A DNA stretch of 64,000 nt, taken from Euzebya tangerina. Its GTDB lineage: Bacteria; Actinomycetota; Nitriliruptoria; Euzebyales; Euzebyaceae. The stretch is from NCBI RefSeq assembly GCF_003074135.1, contig NZ_PPDK01000005.1, forward strand, positions 1 to 64,000, given 5' to 3'. Below the pieces are notes generated by a model. It did not search any database, was not told the DNA's origin, and saw only the letters and a list, made by a program, of their open reading frames with translations. Below are positions 18,826 to 29,300 of the stretch, piece by piece (within the stretch, counting starts at the first letter, position 1; the number at the start of each line of letters is the position of its first letter). The position numbers were made by a program, and so were the translations under genes.

Positions 18826-20682
18826 GTGTCTGATCACAGACCGCCAGGGCACGCAGTCGCCCTCACGGTGGGGCTATCCCGCCATTCAGGAGTCTCCCTC
18901 GACCGGTGGACGCGCGTCATCGATCAGTTGGGCGACCTCCTGCGGTCACTGGGGGGAGCCGATACCGAGGTGCAACGGTCGATCGGAGCCACCTCGGCAC
19001 TGCTCGATCTCGGTCCTGGACTGATTCGGCATGGAACGGACCGCAACGGGCAGGCTCTGGCTGCGTCGGTGGATCCCATGGTGGGCGGGGACGGGACCGT
19101 GGTCAGCCATGCCTCCGTCCTCGGAGGTAGTCCCGCAGTGGCTCGGCGGCGACTGGGCGCGGTCGTGCCGCCGTTTCGATACGTGTTGCACGACCGCGCG
19201 AGCGACACCGTCTCGGCTGGGGCCGACGGGCTCGGCCTTGCGCACATCTATGTCGCCAAGGCTGACGGCATCGTGCTGGCCTCCACCTCGGCGACGCTTC
19301 TGGCGCTGGCGACGGCCACCAGCGTCGACCAGTCGGCGCTCAAGGTCTACTCGCTGCTGGGCTGCTTCTTGGGCGAGCAGACGTTGTACTCCGGTGTCCG
19401 GAAGCTCGCTGCGGGGGAGCACGTCGAGCTGAACTCGGGGAAGCTCCTATTCCACCAGCAACCCGATTCTGTCCCCGTCGCCGTTCGTGAGGAGGGCTTC
19501 TTCCCCGACCTGGCCACCGCCGCTCAGGCCGGAGTCGAGGTGCTGGACGAGGTGTTCGCGGGCTACGCCATCACCCACCCATCACCTCTCTTCGAGCTGA
19601 GCGGCGGCATGGACAGCAGGTTGTTGCTGGCCTTCTCGTCCCGTCACGAATGGCGTGATCGGCGGGGACTGACCATCGGTCCGCAGGCATCGGCTGACGT
19701 CCAGCTGGCAGTCCAACTGGCCGAACGGCGGGACGTGCCGCTCACCGTCGTCCCATACGCCGTCTTCGGCGACTGGGACCCTGCGGCGACCCTTCACCGC
19801 GTGACGACGGCGGCCCGACATCGCGACTTTGCCTCGAACGGGTTGACCGGCGCCATCTTCGATGATGTCTCGGCACGCACCGAGGCCTCTGCGCAGATCA
19901 GCGGACAGGGTGGCGAGCTGGGCCGTGGGAGCTACTACGCCGGACAGGCCGAGCGACGCGGTGTCACAGCGCAGGATGCCCTTCGGATCGTGCAGTGGCG
20001 TCTCGCTGTGAACCAGGCCGCCGCGGCTGATGTGCTGAGTGCCAGCGTCCTGGAGGACCGCGAGGCTGTGCTCCGCGATGCATCATGGGGCTACGTCAGG
20101 GATCTGCCGGACGTCTGGCCGGGTGCAACTGACCAGATCTACCTCTTCGGGCGCATGCAGCGCTGGGCCGGGATCGCCTACTCCAAGTGGACGAGCGATC
20201 GTCCTCGCCTACTGCCCTTCTTCCATCCCGCGTACGTCGAGTGGGCGGCTCAGGTGCCAGTCCACCTGAAACGCGAGTCACGGACGTTCGTCGAGATGAT
20301 GTCCCGCGTTGACTTGGAGCTCGCGAAGACGCCGTTGACCTCGGGGCTGACACCACAACAGACGGTCAGCCCATCACTGGCCGGACGCGTTCGACGGGCG
20401 CGTCGCGATACCCGTCGTGCAGCGCGCAAGATCGGCCAACGACTCGGCGGCGGCCGACACGCTCCCGCGGGAGCGGCGCAGTTGGCGGCGACGGTGCAAA
20501 GCGCGTGGCGGCAGGAGTGGCCCGAGTCGCTGGACGAATCGGGGTTCTTCGACGAGCAGGCTTTGGCCGAGGTCAGGTCCGGCGCTCGGGCATTGGACGC
20601 GGTCACCGTGGCGTTCATGGTCAACGTCAGCCAGGCGACGGCGATGCTACAAGCCGGCCACCCTCACGGTGCGGCCGCGTGA
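18826..20682 (+). CDS. asparagine synthase-like protein without a glutaminase cysteine
   Basis: 618 residues. The C-terminal half carries the ATP-pyrophosphatase loop SGGMDSR (residues 259-265) of asparagine synthase B-type enzymes. The N-terminal half is related to the class II glutamine amidotransferase region but has no Cys at position 2 (MSDHRPPGH), so it should not release ammonia from glutamine. Such proteins act as amide-forming ligases or tailoring enzymes in many gene clusters. The start is probably GTG 18826; the only upstream purine run is 4 nt away, so a downstream start or a leaderless message is possible. It lies convergent to the beta-helix gene with a 4-nt gap. Confidence 0.8.
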   Translation: MSDHRPPGHAVALTVGLSRHSGVSLDRWTRVIDQLGDLLRSLGGADTEVQRSIGATSALLDLGPGLIRHGTDRNGQALAASVDPMVGGDGTVVSHASVLGGSPAVARRRLGAVVPPFRYVLHDRASDTVSAGADGLGLAHIYVAKADGIVLASTSATLLALATATSVDQSALKVYSLLGCFLGEQTLYSGVRKLAAGEHVELNSGKLLFHQQPDSVPVAVREEGFFPDLATAAQAGVEVLDEVFAGYAITHPSPLFELSGGMDSRLLLAFSSRHEWRDRRGLTIGPQASADVQLAVQLAERRDVPLTVVPYAVFGDWDPAATLHRVTTAARHRDFASNGLTGAIFDDVSARTEASAQISGQGGELGRGSYYAGQAERRGVTAQDALRIVQWRLAVNQAAAADVLSASVLEDREAVLRDASWGYVRDLPDVWPGATDQIYLFGRMQRWAGIAYSKWTSDRPRLLPFFHPAYVEWAAQVPVHLKRESRTFVEMMSRVDLELAKTPLTSGLTPQQTVSPSLAGRVRRARRDTRRAARKIGQRLGGGRHAPAGAAQLAATVQSAWRQEWPESLDESGFFDEQALAEVRSGARALDAVTVAFMVNVSQATAMLQAGHPHGAAA

Positions 20683-20686
20683 CCGG

Positions 20687-22327
20687 CTAGTCGATGACCT
20701 CGCCGTCCAGGTAGCTGTTGTTCGACCAGACGTTGCCGGGGCAGTCGTCGCACCAGTTGGTGACCGGGCCGAACGAGTGGTTCCTGGTGAAGCGGTTGTC
20801 GGTGAAGCGGATGTTGTTGAGTGAGTCGCCGGCGGCCTTGTTGTCCCCTCCGTTGAAGCTGTAGCCACCGCCATCGAACACCACCTCGGACACATCGACG
20901 TAGGAGATGGTTGCGTCGGAGTAGAGGGCGAGTGCACTCGAGGTCGACCCTTCGAGGAAGCTCCGCGAGATGGCGTAGTCGGTGCCGCCCCGGGTGGACA
21001 TCGCCGTGTTGTGGCTTCCGGCGTAGGTCTGGATGTCCTGGACGGAGGTGTAGGTGATGCGAGCCCCGCCGTTGAGCCTGATGCCTCCGGAGTGGCCTCG
21101 GATGTTCACTCGGTCAGCGGTCAGCTGGTTGCCAGGCCACGTGAGAATCGCCGTCTCGCACTTGGGGTCTGACCCACCAGCACAGCCGAAGCCCTCGATC
21201 GACACGTTCTCGACGGTCAGTGAGTTGACGAGTTCGCGGTCTGCGGCCGCGACGTAGATCGCGTACCAGTCACCGGATCCGGTGATCTTGGTGTTGCGGA
21301 TCGTCACGTCGTCGTGCATCACGCGGATGTTGCCGCGCACGAGCATGCCGTCGATCACCTGGCCGTCACGGCTGGTCGTCATCGTCGACGTGAGCGTGAG
21401 GTCGGCTTCGGTCAGCCCGGCGTGGGCGATACCCGTGTTCTGGCCGAACCACGCCCGGATCACGTCCAGATCGCCTGACTGGTAGGCCTCCTCCCAGGTC
21501 GCGTCCAGCGGCGGCGGAGGGGCCGGGTCGCCTCCGGGCGGGGGCTCGGTCGCGGGCGGGGGCTCCGTCGGCGCGGCGGTCTGGGGGGGTGTCGACTCAC
21601 CGCTGTCGGCCGCGACGAGCGACGCGTTGTCGACCAGGTGCACGTCGCCATATGACGCCCCCTGGATGAAGACACGCAGACCGACGTGGGTCGTGTCCGA
21701 GGGCGCCACCCCCGAGCAGGTGTGGGTGGTCCACCCCGTGTCCGCCTGCTGGGTCAGTGGGCCGGAGTCGTTCGTCGCCAGGATGGAGCCATCGGCTGCA
21801 TACCACCGCAACTCACACCGAACGGTTGTGGCGGTGCCGAGCGGTGTCGTCTGCACGGAGCCGCTGTACTCGACCCCTGCGGTGGCGGAGGGACTACCCG
21901 ACCCGGCAGCCGTTCCGACTCGTGCGGTGCCCGACGCGTCGGGGAAGGGACCGTCCGCTGAGACGTCCACGCGAAGCACGCGGTCGCCCACGACCGCTGG
22001 ACCGTCGCTGGTTCGTATCTCGGTGTTGCCCTGCGGTATCCAGCCGCTGGTACCGGCTCCGTCGAACCGGTGCTGCTCCTGACTGAGCAGGTTGTCGTCC
22101 GCCGTGACCAGTGCCTGACGGACGAAGTGCGTGGTCTGATCGGCTTCCGGGAGCGGTTGCCGCGCCGGTGCGGGCCGACTGAACACGACCGCGGCCGCGA
22201 CGAGCAGGACGACCATTATCCCGTAGAGCGCCCAGCGCTCACTCGCCCCCTGCTTGTCAGCCGCCGTGGCTGACGCTGGAACGCGTGTCACGGGATTCGA
22301 TCCTGACACGTCGTGCTCGTCAGTCAT
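20687..22327 (-). CDS. membrane-anchored right-handed beta-helix protein
   Basis: 546 residues. A short cytoplasmic N-terminus is followed by one membrane segment at about 34-52 (ALYGIMVVLLVAAAVVF), a jelly-roll-like carbohydrate-binding region, a Pro-rich linker (TEPPPATEPPPGGD), and a C-terminal parallel beta-helix with short repeated strands (DVTIRNTKITGSGDWYAIYV...). This resembles pectate-lyase-fold proteins that bind or cleave polysaccharides; catalytic residues cannot be assigned by eye. The ATG at 22327 overlaps the preceding gene by 8 nt. As the last gene of the Wzx operon it may trim or bind the exported polymer. Confidence 0.8.
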   Translation of the reverse strand: MTDEHDVSGSNPVTRVPASATAADKQGASERWALYGIMVVLLVAAAVVFSRPAPARQPLPEADQTTHFVRQALVTADDNLLSQEQHRFDGAGTSGWIPQGNTEIRTSDGPAVVGDRVLRVDVSADGPFPDASGTARVGTAAGSGSPSATAGVEYSGSVQTTPLGTATTVRCELRWYAADGSILATNDSGPLTQQADTGWTTHTCSGVAPSDTTHVGLRVFIQGASYGDVHLVDNASLVAADSGESTPPQTAAPTEPPPATEPPPGGDPAPPPPLDATWEEAYQSGDLDVIRAWFGQNTGIAHAGLTEADLTLTSTMTTSRDGQVIDGMLVRGNIRVMHDDVTIRNTKITGSGDWYAIYVAAADRELVNSLTVENVSIEGFGCAGGSDPKCETAILTWPGNQLTADRVNIRGHSGGIRLNGGARITYTSVQDIQTYAGSHNTAMSTRGGTDYAISRSFLEGSTSSALALYSDATISYVDVSEVVFDGGGYSFNGGDNKAAGDSLNNIRFTDNRFTRNHSFGPVTNWCDDCPGNVWSNNSYLDGEVID

Positions 22328-23600
22328 GTTGTCCCTTCGGGCGGTATGGGACGACCGGTCTCCGCCGCCGAAGCTGCTTGCGGCGCACCCGTGAGATCGT
22401 GCCGACGGTCGATCGAAGCTTCCCGCGGACGTCCAGCGCCCCCCACCAGGCGGCCACCGTCGGCATCCCCTCGAACCGTGGTGCTGGGAGGCCGAGCAGC
22501 CGGAGGGAGGTGATGCGGCCGCCAACCGATCCTCGGACCCGCTCCAATCCCGGCTGGGAGGCAGGGAGCAGTTGCGGATCCACCACTTCGGCGACGATCG
22601 CGCCGGACGCCACCGCTGCGTGCATGATCCTGCGACCACGTTCGGTCCTGACCACGATCAGGCTGCGGCCGGGCTCGCCCTCCTCGATCTCGCGGTACCA
22701 CGGGTCGCCGACGGCGATGTCTGCAATCTCGCCCGTGTGGTCCGCGCAGACGTAGCAGCGCCACTGCCGGTGGCGCTGGAGGATGGCACCCCACGACTCC
22801 TCGTAGGAGAGCGCCGGAGGTGACTCCGACGGTTTCGACGTGGTGGCGATTGCCTGGCCGGGCCAGCCATCCCCGCGATACCGGACACCGGTCAGGTCCG
22901 CGGGATCAACGCCCATGACCTCGAGCATCTCGAGCGTTCCGCGCGTCGTCGGGGTGCCAGCGCAGAAGATGCCGATCGTCAGGCCCAGGTTCCGGTCGAG
23001 CGCGGGATCGCGTCGCCGCGCCTTCGCCGTGGCTGCCACGTCGCACGGCTTGCCGATGAAGACACACGGAGCGGGCGCGCTGACGACCTTGTCGAGTCCG
23101 TCGCAGGGGCTTGCCGGCGCGTAGCGCGACCCGGTGGCAGCGGCCACCTCCTCCGGCGTGGTGCTCAACACGGTCTCGTTCAGGTACGGCACGTCGGCTC
23201 GACCGCGGATGTGCAGCGCCCCGTGCATGCCCTCGTGCTCGAGACAGTGGATCGCCAGGGCAGTGGCCGCTCCGCCGCTGGAGCCGGCAACGCGCACATC
23301 GTGGTCACCTGCCCACCCCTCCCAGACCTCGAGGACCGGGCCCCAGGTATTGCGAAGCGCCGGAATCAAGCCATCCGTGGGCCCGTCCTCGTGCGCAACC
23401 CCGATCCCCGGACAGACCGCCAGGGCGGCTTCCGTCGGCGCCTCGACGCCATCGACCATCTTCACGAGTGGCCGGCGGCCCTGGTCCAGGTCGTCAACCA
23501 TCTGGACCACGTCAGGTTGGGCGAAGGCGCACGCACCACAGCCGGCGCACAGCTGTCGTTCGGCGACGTCGGTGATGCTGGCGATCAACCGAGCGGCCAC
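22320..23600 (-). CDS. coenzyme F420 hydrogenase/dehydrogenase beta-subunit (FrhB/FdhB) family protein
   Basis: 426 residues. The N-terminus has CAGCGAC (Cys18, 21, 24) plus Cys63 as a likely 4Fe-4S site, then the flavin/F420-binding FrhB-type domain (SSGGAATALAIHCLEHEG, CVFIGKPCDVAATAKA) and a second Cys pair in CYVCADHTGEIADIAVGDPW. Relatives in polysaccharide loci are annotated as polysaccharide pyruvyl transferases' partners or sugar reductases; the substrate is not established. The start is GTG at 23600. It sits between the flippase and the beta-helix genes. Confidence 0.85.
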   Translation of the reverse strand: MAARLIASITDVAERQLCAGCGACAFAQPDVVQMVDDLDQGRRPLVKMVDGVEAPTEAALAVCPGIGVAHEDGPTDGLIPALRNTWGPVLEVWEGWAGDHDVRVAGSSGGAATALAIHCLEHEGMHGALHIRGRADVPYLNETVLSTTPEEVAAATGSRYAPASPCDGLDKVVSAPAPCVFIGKPCDVAATAKARRRDPALDRNLGLTIGIFCAGTPTTRGTLEMLEVMGVDPADLTGVRYRGDGWPGQAIATTSKPSESPPALSYEESWGAILQRHRQWRCYVCADHTGEIADIAVGDPWYREIEEGEPGRSLIVVRTERGRRIMHAAVASGAIVAEVVDPQLLPASQPGLERVRGSVGGRITSLRLLGLPAPRFEGMPTVAAWWGALDVRGKLRSTVGTISRVRRKQLRRRRPVVPYRPKGQHD

Positions 23601-23643
23601 GGCTAGTCGACCTCCGAGGACGTCAGAGCGAGGAGGATGATGA

Positions 23644-25200
23644 TCATCGGTGCGCCTCTCCGGCCAGTGATGTTGACCGCGTTGACATCATCGACTGAGA
23701 TCCTGTGGTCTTGAGGCCTCGCGCCACGAGTTCGCGCAGTTCCGGGAGGAGGAGGCCACCCAACACCACGGCAACAACGCCGGCCGTGAGACCCACCAGT
23801 GGCAGCTGTGCCAGCGCAGGGAGGCCGAGCGCGACCCTGTCGACACCGGCGCCGATCAGCCCGGCGGCGACGCCGACCACAGCGGGCCGGACCAGCGGCC
23901 GGACCTGGTCGGCAAGGCGTCGGATTCCTCCGAACCGTCGGAGGATGAAGACGTGGAGCGCGCAGATGATGAGGCCGTAGACCAGCGCCCGCGCCGCGGC
24001 CATCCCGACCGCCTGCTGCGACGGGTCCAGTGCCCCGAGCGTCAGGCCTGCGGCGACGAAGCTGCCGGCGCTCACCAGCGCAGCCACGATCGAGAGTCCC
24101 GCCTGGACGAAGGGTCTGCCGACCGCCTGCAGGAGCGGCCCGTCGAGGAGGATCACCACCCGGATCGCGCCGACGACACAGAGCACCTGCGCCACGCGAG
24201 CAGCGCTCTCCCAGTCTCCACCGAGCAGTTGGGTCAGCGGGTCGGCAACGGCGACGAGGATCCCCAACAGCGGCAGCCCGGCCACGCCGGCCAGGCGCAT
24301 GAGTCGGATGAGACGTCGCGTGAGCTCAACGGGATCACGCTGGTGCGGAGACAGCTCCGGAAGCGCCAGCGAGCGGATCGGCCCAACGGCACCAGCGATC
24401 ACGGTCTCGACCAGTCGGGCTCCCAACCGATAGATGCCGACGACCGTCGGCCCGAAGAAGAGACCGATGAGGAGGGCATCCGCTCGGTTGTTGACGAAGA
24501 CCGCGATGCTGGTCAGGAAGGCCCCCGATGAGAAGCCGAGCAGATCTCTCGCAGCCCCCCGGGAGAAGCGGAGTGTCGGCCGCCAGGAGCTGACGGACCA
24601 CAGCACCACCATGGAGGTCGCCCCCACGACGAGTTGCTGGGCGACCAGTGCGTAGACCCCCCAGCCGTTGAGGGCACCGACGAGGCCGACCGCCGCCCCG
24701 GCGATCTGGGCGCCGAGCGTGCGGTGGGCCAGCGTCTTGAACGCCATCTGCCGGCGCAGCAGGGCTTCCTGCACGACGGAGAGGCCCTTGATCACCACCA
24801 GCGGCGACAGGGCGATGATGACCCCGCGCAGTTGCGGCGTGCTGTTCGCATCGGCCCACCACCCGGCTCCGGCGACGCCGATGCCGGTGACCACGAGGCT
24901 CGTGCCCATGACCAGCCAGAATCCGGAGTCCCGATGGGCGTCCGTCAGGTCATCACGCTGGATGAGCGCGGACACCATCCCCTGGCGTTGGAGCAGGTCG
25001 ATGAACGTCACGTACACGCTGGCCATGGCCGCGACCCCGAATGCCTCGGGCCCGAGCAGCGCGGCCAGCACGAACATGACCACCACGGTGAGAAGCTGCT
25101 GCCCACCGTCCATGACGTACGTCCACACGGTCATGAGGATGAAGCCACGCCGTGTGGCGGTGACGCGACCCCGAGCCGCGTCGCGCTCGTCTGCCGTCAC
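23644..25200 (-). CDS. Wzx-type polysaccharide flippase (MOP superfamily)
   Basis: 518 residues with 12-14 hydrophobic segments and the usual opening of the family (TVWTYVMDGGQQLLTVVVMFVLAALLGPEAFG). It likely flips the undecaprenyl-linked repeat unit across the membrane for polymerisation by the protein at 14661-16088. The start is GTG (25198-25200). It is separated from the upstream glycosyltransferase by 31 nt and is read with it. Confidence 0.9.
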   Translation of the reverse strand: MTADERDAARGRVTATRRGFILMTVWTYVMDGGQQLLTVVVMFVLAALLGPEAFGVAAMASVYVTFIDLLQRQGMVSALIQRDDLTDAHRDSGFWLVMGTSLVVTGIGVAGAGWWADANSTPQLRGVIIALSPLVVIKGLSVVQEALLRRQMAFKTLAHRTLGAQIAGAAVGLVGALNGWGVYALVAQQLVVGATSMVVLWSVSSWRPTLRFSRGAARDLLGFSSGAFLTSIAVFVNNRADALLIGLFFGPTVVGIYRLGARLVETVIAGAVGPIRSLALPELSPHQRDPVELTRRLIRLMRLAGVAGLPLLGILVAVADPLTQLLGGDWESAARVAQVLCVVGAIRVVILLDGPLLQAVGRPFVQAGLSIVAALVSAGSFVAAGLTLGALDPSQQAVGMAAARALVYGLIICALHVFILRRFGGIRRLADQVRPLVRPAVVGVAAGLIGAGVDRVALGLPALAQLPLVGLTAGVVAVVLGGLLLPELRELVARGLKTTGSQSMMSTRSTSLAGEAHR

Positions 25201-25231
25201 AGCCCCTTCTCCGCGGTCGCGGATGGATCAG

Positions 25232-26143
25232 TCATCGTGGCCGACCGGCGAGGCTCGGCGTGGACCGCGACGAGTCGTCTCGGTCCCATCCGGCGCTGCG
25301 GCCCGTGAGTTGCCGCAGCCGTGTCACCAATCGGGCATGGGCATTCACCAGGACGTACACCGGCACGGCCGGCAACAGCGAGAGGTCGTTGCGCACGACC
25401 GTCAGCCACTGACGGCCTCGACGCGTCGAGCGATCCCGACCCTCGGGACCTGCCTGGTCCAACTCCCGGTTGCCCGCGACCGTCCGTGGCTTGCGGCGGA
25501 GCAGTCCCCGGAGATTGCCCGATGCAGCCACCGTTGATTGCGCTCCGTCGACGACGACCCGGCGATGGCTCGGGACCAGATCACGGACGAAGTGATCGTC
25601 GCCCGTGATGTCAGGGAACCGCGTGAACGACGCTCGCGCAGTTCGTGACAGCGCATAGACCCCCCTGCCGACTGTGTCATCGCGGACGGATGGAAGCTGG
25701 GACCAGATCCTCATGTACAGCCGGACGGATCGCGTGGCTCCACGGGTGTCGATCAGCAACCGGGGTGAGGCCACGTCGACGTCTCCGCTCGCCAGTGCGT
25801 GTGCGATCGCGTCGATCGATCCCGGTGACAGCACGACGTCGGAGTCGATGTAGAGCCGGGGAAAGGCGGTGACCATCCCGTCGCCGTGGTTGAGCGCCGC
25901 GATCTTCGAGGGCTCCTCGAGCTCGGCGACCATGACGCGATCGCCGAACGTGGTCCGGGCGACGTGGGCCGTGTCGTCCGTGCAGCCATTGCAGACCACC
26001 ACGATCTGGTCCGTGACGTGCAGCTGCGACACGATCGATCGCAGCGTGTCCTCGATGCCGCGCTCCTCGTTGTGAGCGGGCACGATGACGGCCACGGGAT
26101 CACGATGGCCGCCACTCGCGGAATCCGACTGGACGCTTGACAC
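25232..26143 (-). CDS. family 2 glycosyltransferase
   Basis: About 303 residues with a GT-A core: VAVIVPAHNEERGIEDTLRS, VVCNGCTDDTAHVA, LYIDSDVVLSPGSIDAIAHAL (the DSD metal site) and the acceptor-side DITGDDHFVRDL. I place the start at GTG 26143. A longer GTG start at 26188 is in frame, but it lies only 14 nt from the TTGACA of element A and adds residues outside the domain. It is the first gene of the 26143-20687 operon. Donor and acceptor are unknown. Confidence 0.85.
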   Translation of the reverse strand: MSSVQSDSASGGHRDPVAVIVPAHNEERGIEDTLRSIVSQLHVTDQIVVVCNGCTDDTAHVARTTFGDRVMVAELEEPSKIAALNHGDGMVTAFPRLYIDSDVVLSPGSIDAIAHALASGDVDVASPRLLIDTRGATRSVRLYMRIWSQLPSVRDDTVGRGVYALSRTARASFTRFPDITGDDHFVRDLVPSHRRVVVDGAQSTVAASGNLRGLLRRKPRTVAGNRELDQAGPEGRDRSTRRGRQWLTVVRNDLSLLPAVPVYVLVNAHARLVTRLRQLTGRSAGWDRDDSSRSTPSLAGRPR

Positions 26144-26201
26144 CTGTTCTCGCTTCTGCTGACGTGGGGTGCTCGGGTGGACCCACACGGTCCGCGTGTG
26201 G

Positions 26202-26219
26202 TGTCAACGCGTCGCAAAA
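26202..26219 (-). promoter_or_regulatory. shared polysaccharide-operon element, copy A
   Basis: The plus strand reads TGTCAA-CGCGT-CGCAAAA; the minus strand reads TTTTGCG, 5 nt, TTGACA. A further TTGCG lies just upstream on the same strand. It faces the glycosyltransferase-Wzx operon (59 nt before GTG 26143) and sits about 30 bp from the oppositely oriented copy E. Confidence 0.7.
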
Positions 26220-26247
26220 GCGCAACGCGTCACCGGTGGGCCGCAAG

Positions 26248-26264
26248 TTGACGAAGCGTTGACG
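26248..26264 (+). promoter_or_regulatory. shared element, plus-oriented copy E (11-bp direct repeat)
   Basis: Two TTGACG hexamers at 26248-26253 and 26259-26264 have an exact 11-bp period, as in copy D. The second is followed after 14 nt by TGG, as in copies B, C and D. It lies about 68 nt before the GTG start of the LamG-like gene at 26333. Confidence 0.6.
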
Positions 26265-26332
26265 GCACCATGCCTCCATGGAGCGTGGCAACGTCTGTCA
26301 ATGCAACTCACGGCGACCAAGGAATCCTCTCC

Positions 26333-29300
26333 GTGCACCTCTCCACCCGCAGTCGGCGACTTGCGCCTGCGCATCGAATCCTCGTCCTGCTCATGGGCCT
26401 CGCGCTCGTGCTCGCCACACTGCCCGCGGCGATGGCGCAGACGACGACGTTCACCTCCGATGACTTCCACGATGGCATCGACAGCAACCGGTGGCGGACA
26501 GCGGACCTGATCGGAGACGGATCGGTCCAAGCGGTCGGCACCGGGACCAGTTCAGCGCAGGCGGCACTGTCGGTTCCGGCCGGTGTGTCACACGATCCAT
26601 GGGACGTCAACCGGGCCGTGCGGCTGCTCCAGGACGTCGCCGACACGGACCTCACGGTGGACGTGGGCTTCGACTCGATCCCCTCCGAGCAGTTCCAGAT
26701 GCAGGGTTTGATGCTCGAACAGGACGCGGACAACTGGCTCCGGATCGAGGTCTACTCCGACGGGTCGACCCTGAACCTTCTCGCTGTCGCGACGATCGCT
26801 GGACAGAGCTCGGTCGAGATGACCTCAGCCATCGCCGCCGAGCAGACGGTCGCCTTGCGCGTCGAACGCGACGGCGACGTCTGGGCGCTGTGGTGGGCGG
26901 GCGACGGCAATGCGTTCCAGGAGATCGGCACCTTCACCGCTGCGCTGACCCTCGCCGAGGCAGGACCGTACGTGGCCAACCACGGGCCGTCGCCGGCCTA
27001 CACGGCGTTGGTGGACTACGTGTTCGACACGGCGAACCCGATCGATCCCGAGGATACGCCGGTACCCGCTGCAGGCGTCATCGTGCCGGACGACTTCTCC
27101 GACGGCCTGGATCCGGTCTGGACGGTGGTCGACCCACTCGGTGACGGCAACGTCGCCACGAACGGTCAGGGCAGCGCCGATGCCACGCTTGATCTGTCGG
27201 TGCCGGCGGGTGTGTCGCACGATCCGTGGGACACCAACCTTGGGCTTCGGGTGACCCAGCCAGTGGACGACGTGGACGTCGACATCGAGGTGAAGTTCGA
27301 GTCGGTGCCGTCTTCCAGGTACCAGATCCAGGGGCTGCTCTTCGAGCAGGACGAGCAGAACTGGCTGCGCTTCGATGTGTACTCGAGCGGTTCGAAGCTC
27401 TGGGCGTTCGCTGCAGAGACAATCGCCGGGGACTCCGATCAGCGCATTCGGCGGAGGGTCGCCCTCGACGGCCCCATGTGGCTCCGCGTGTCGCGACTCG
27501 GGAACGTCTTCACGCTGTCCTACAGCGACGATGGGGTCGAGTTCTTCGAGGCCGGCAGCTTCGCCAGCGACCTGTCGATCACGGCGATGGGGCCGGTGGT
27601 CGGCAATCACACACCGTCGCCCGCCTTCACATCCTCGGTGGACTACGTCGCGCTGAGTGCCGATCCGATCGATCCAGAAGACCCCATAGCCGTCGACCCC
27701 ACCCCGACCCCGACGCCCACACCCACTCCGACACCCACCCCGACACCCACGCCAACCCCAACTCCGACACCCACGCCAACCCCAACTCCGACACCCACGC
27801 CAACCCCAACTCCGACACCCACGCCCACCCCCACTCCGACACCCACCCCCACGCCGACACCCACCCCCACGCCGACACCCACCCCCACGTCGACACCCAC
27901 CCCCACGCCGACACCGACACCCACGCCGACTCCGACACCCGCGTCGTTCCTGGTCCGCGACGACTTCTCCGATGGCGTTGATCCGGTGTGGACCGTCGTG
28001 GATCACGTCGGCGATGGCATAGCAGCCGAAGCCGGGCAGGGCACGGCCGATGCAAGCCTCGATCTGACCGTCCCGGCGGGTGTGTCCCATGACCCCTGGC
28101 AGGTCAACCGGTCACTGCGGCTCGTCCAACCAGTTGCCGACACCGACTTCGACGTGGAGGTCAAGTTCGACTCCATTCCAACTGAGCGCTATCAGGCCCA
28201 GGGCTTGCTGGTGGAGCAGGATGCGGACAACTGGTTGCGCTTCGACGTGTACTCCAGCGGGTCGGCCGAACGGATCTTCGCTGCTGCCACCACCGATGGG
28301 CAGAGCAGGGTGAAGATCTCGGCCGCGATCGACCTCGACGGCCCCATCTGGCTGCGGGTCGCCCGGGCAGGGGATGATTACACGCTCTCCTACAGCCACG
28401 ACGGCGTCGACTTCTCGATTGCGGGGACGTTTGCAGCCGACTTGGACGTCTCGTGGATCGGCCCGTTCGCCTCGAACCACGACCCGGCGCCGGAGTTCAC
28501 GGCAGTCGTCGACTACGTGACCGACACGCTTCGCCCCTTCGACCCCGAGGACCCCATCGATCCGGGTGCAACACCGACACCGACGCCCACACCCACACCG
28601 ACACCGACACCGACACCAACATCCACCCCGACACCGACCCCGACGCCCACGCCCACGGAACCGTGGACCCCGACGTCTGACGGTTCTTGGTGGAGCACCG
28701 AACACGACTATCGGATCCCGCTCTCGGTGACCGTGCAGTCGCCGGGCGTCGACGATCTCGTCACCGAGGTCGCGGTCGACCTGGATGCCGCACTCCAGGC
28801 CGCAGGTGCCGACCCCATCGATGTCGACCTGTCGTCGCTCCGCGTGGTCGAGGTCGACTCGAACGACCTCGTCATCGACGACGACGTGGCCTTCCAGTTC
28901 GATGCATTGACCCAGCCCACGGCCGGAGAGTTGGTGCTGCGCGTGACCGGCGCGACCCCGCAGGACACGACCCGCGACTACCACCTCTACGTCAGCAGTG
29001 GACCCTCCCAGATCCCGGCTGCCGACATACCCGTGATGGTGACGACGTCGACCGCGACGGATGAGGGTCAGTCAAGTGCCGAGATCTCGACCCCCAACGG
29101 AGCGTGGTCCTACCAGCTGGATGCCGGTGCTTTCTCAAGCCTCGTCGACGCCGACCAGAGCGACTGGATCAACTACAGCACCGCTCCTGGAGCGGCCGGG
29201 GCGTACCGCGGCATCCCGAACCTGGTCTTCCCGGAGCAGCACTTCCACCCGGGCGCCACGAGCGCCACGACCACCATCGAGGCGTCCGGCCCCATCCGCA

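Noticed and set aside
26143-26188. Longer GTG start of the family 2 glycosyltransferase
   Set aside because: It lies 14 nt from the TTGACA of element A, has no good ribosome site, and adds residues outside the domain.
27698-27946. CRISPR-like or satellite array
   Set aside because: The repeats are degenerate CCNACN codons in frame of a secreted protein, without spacers.
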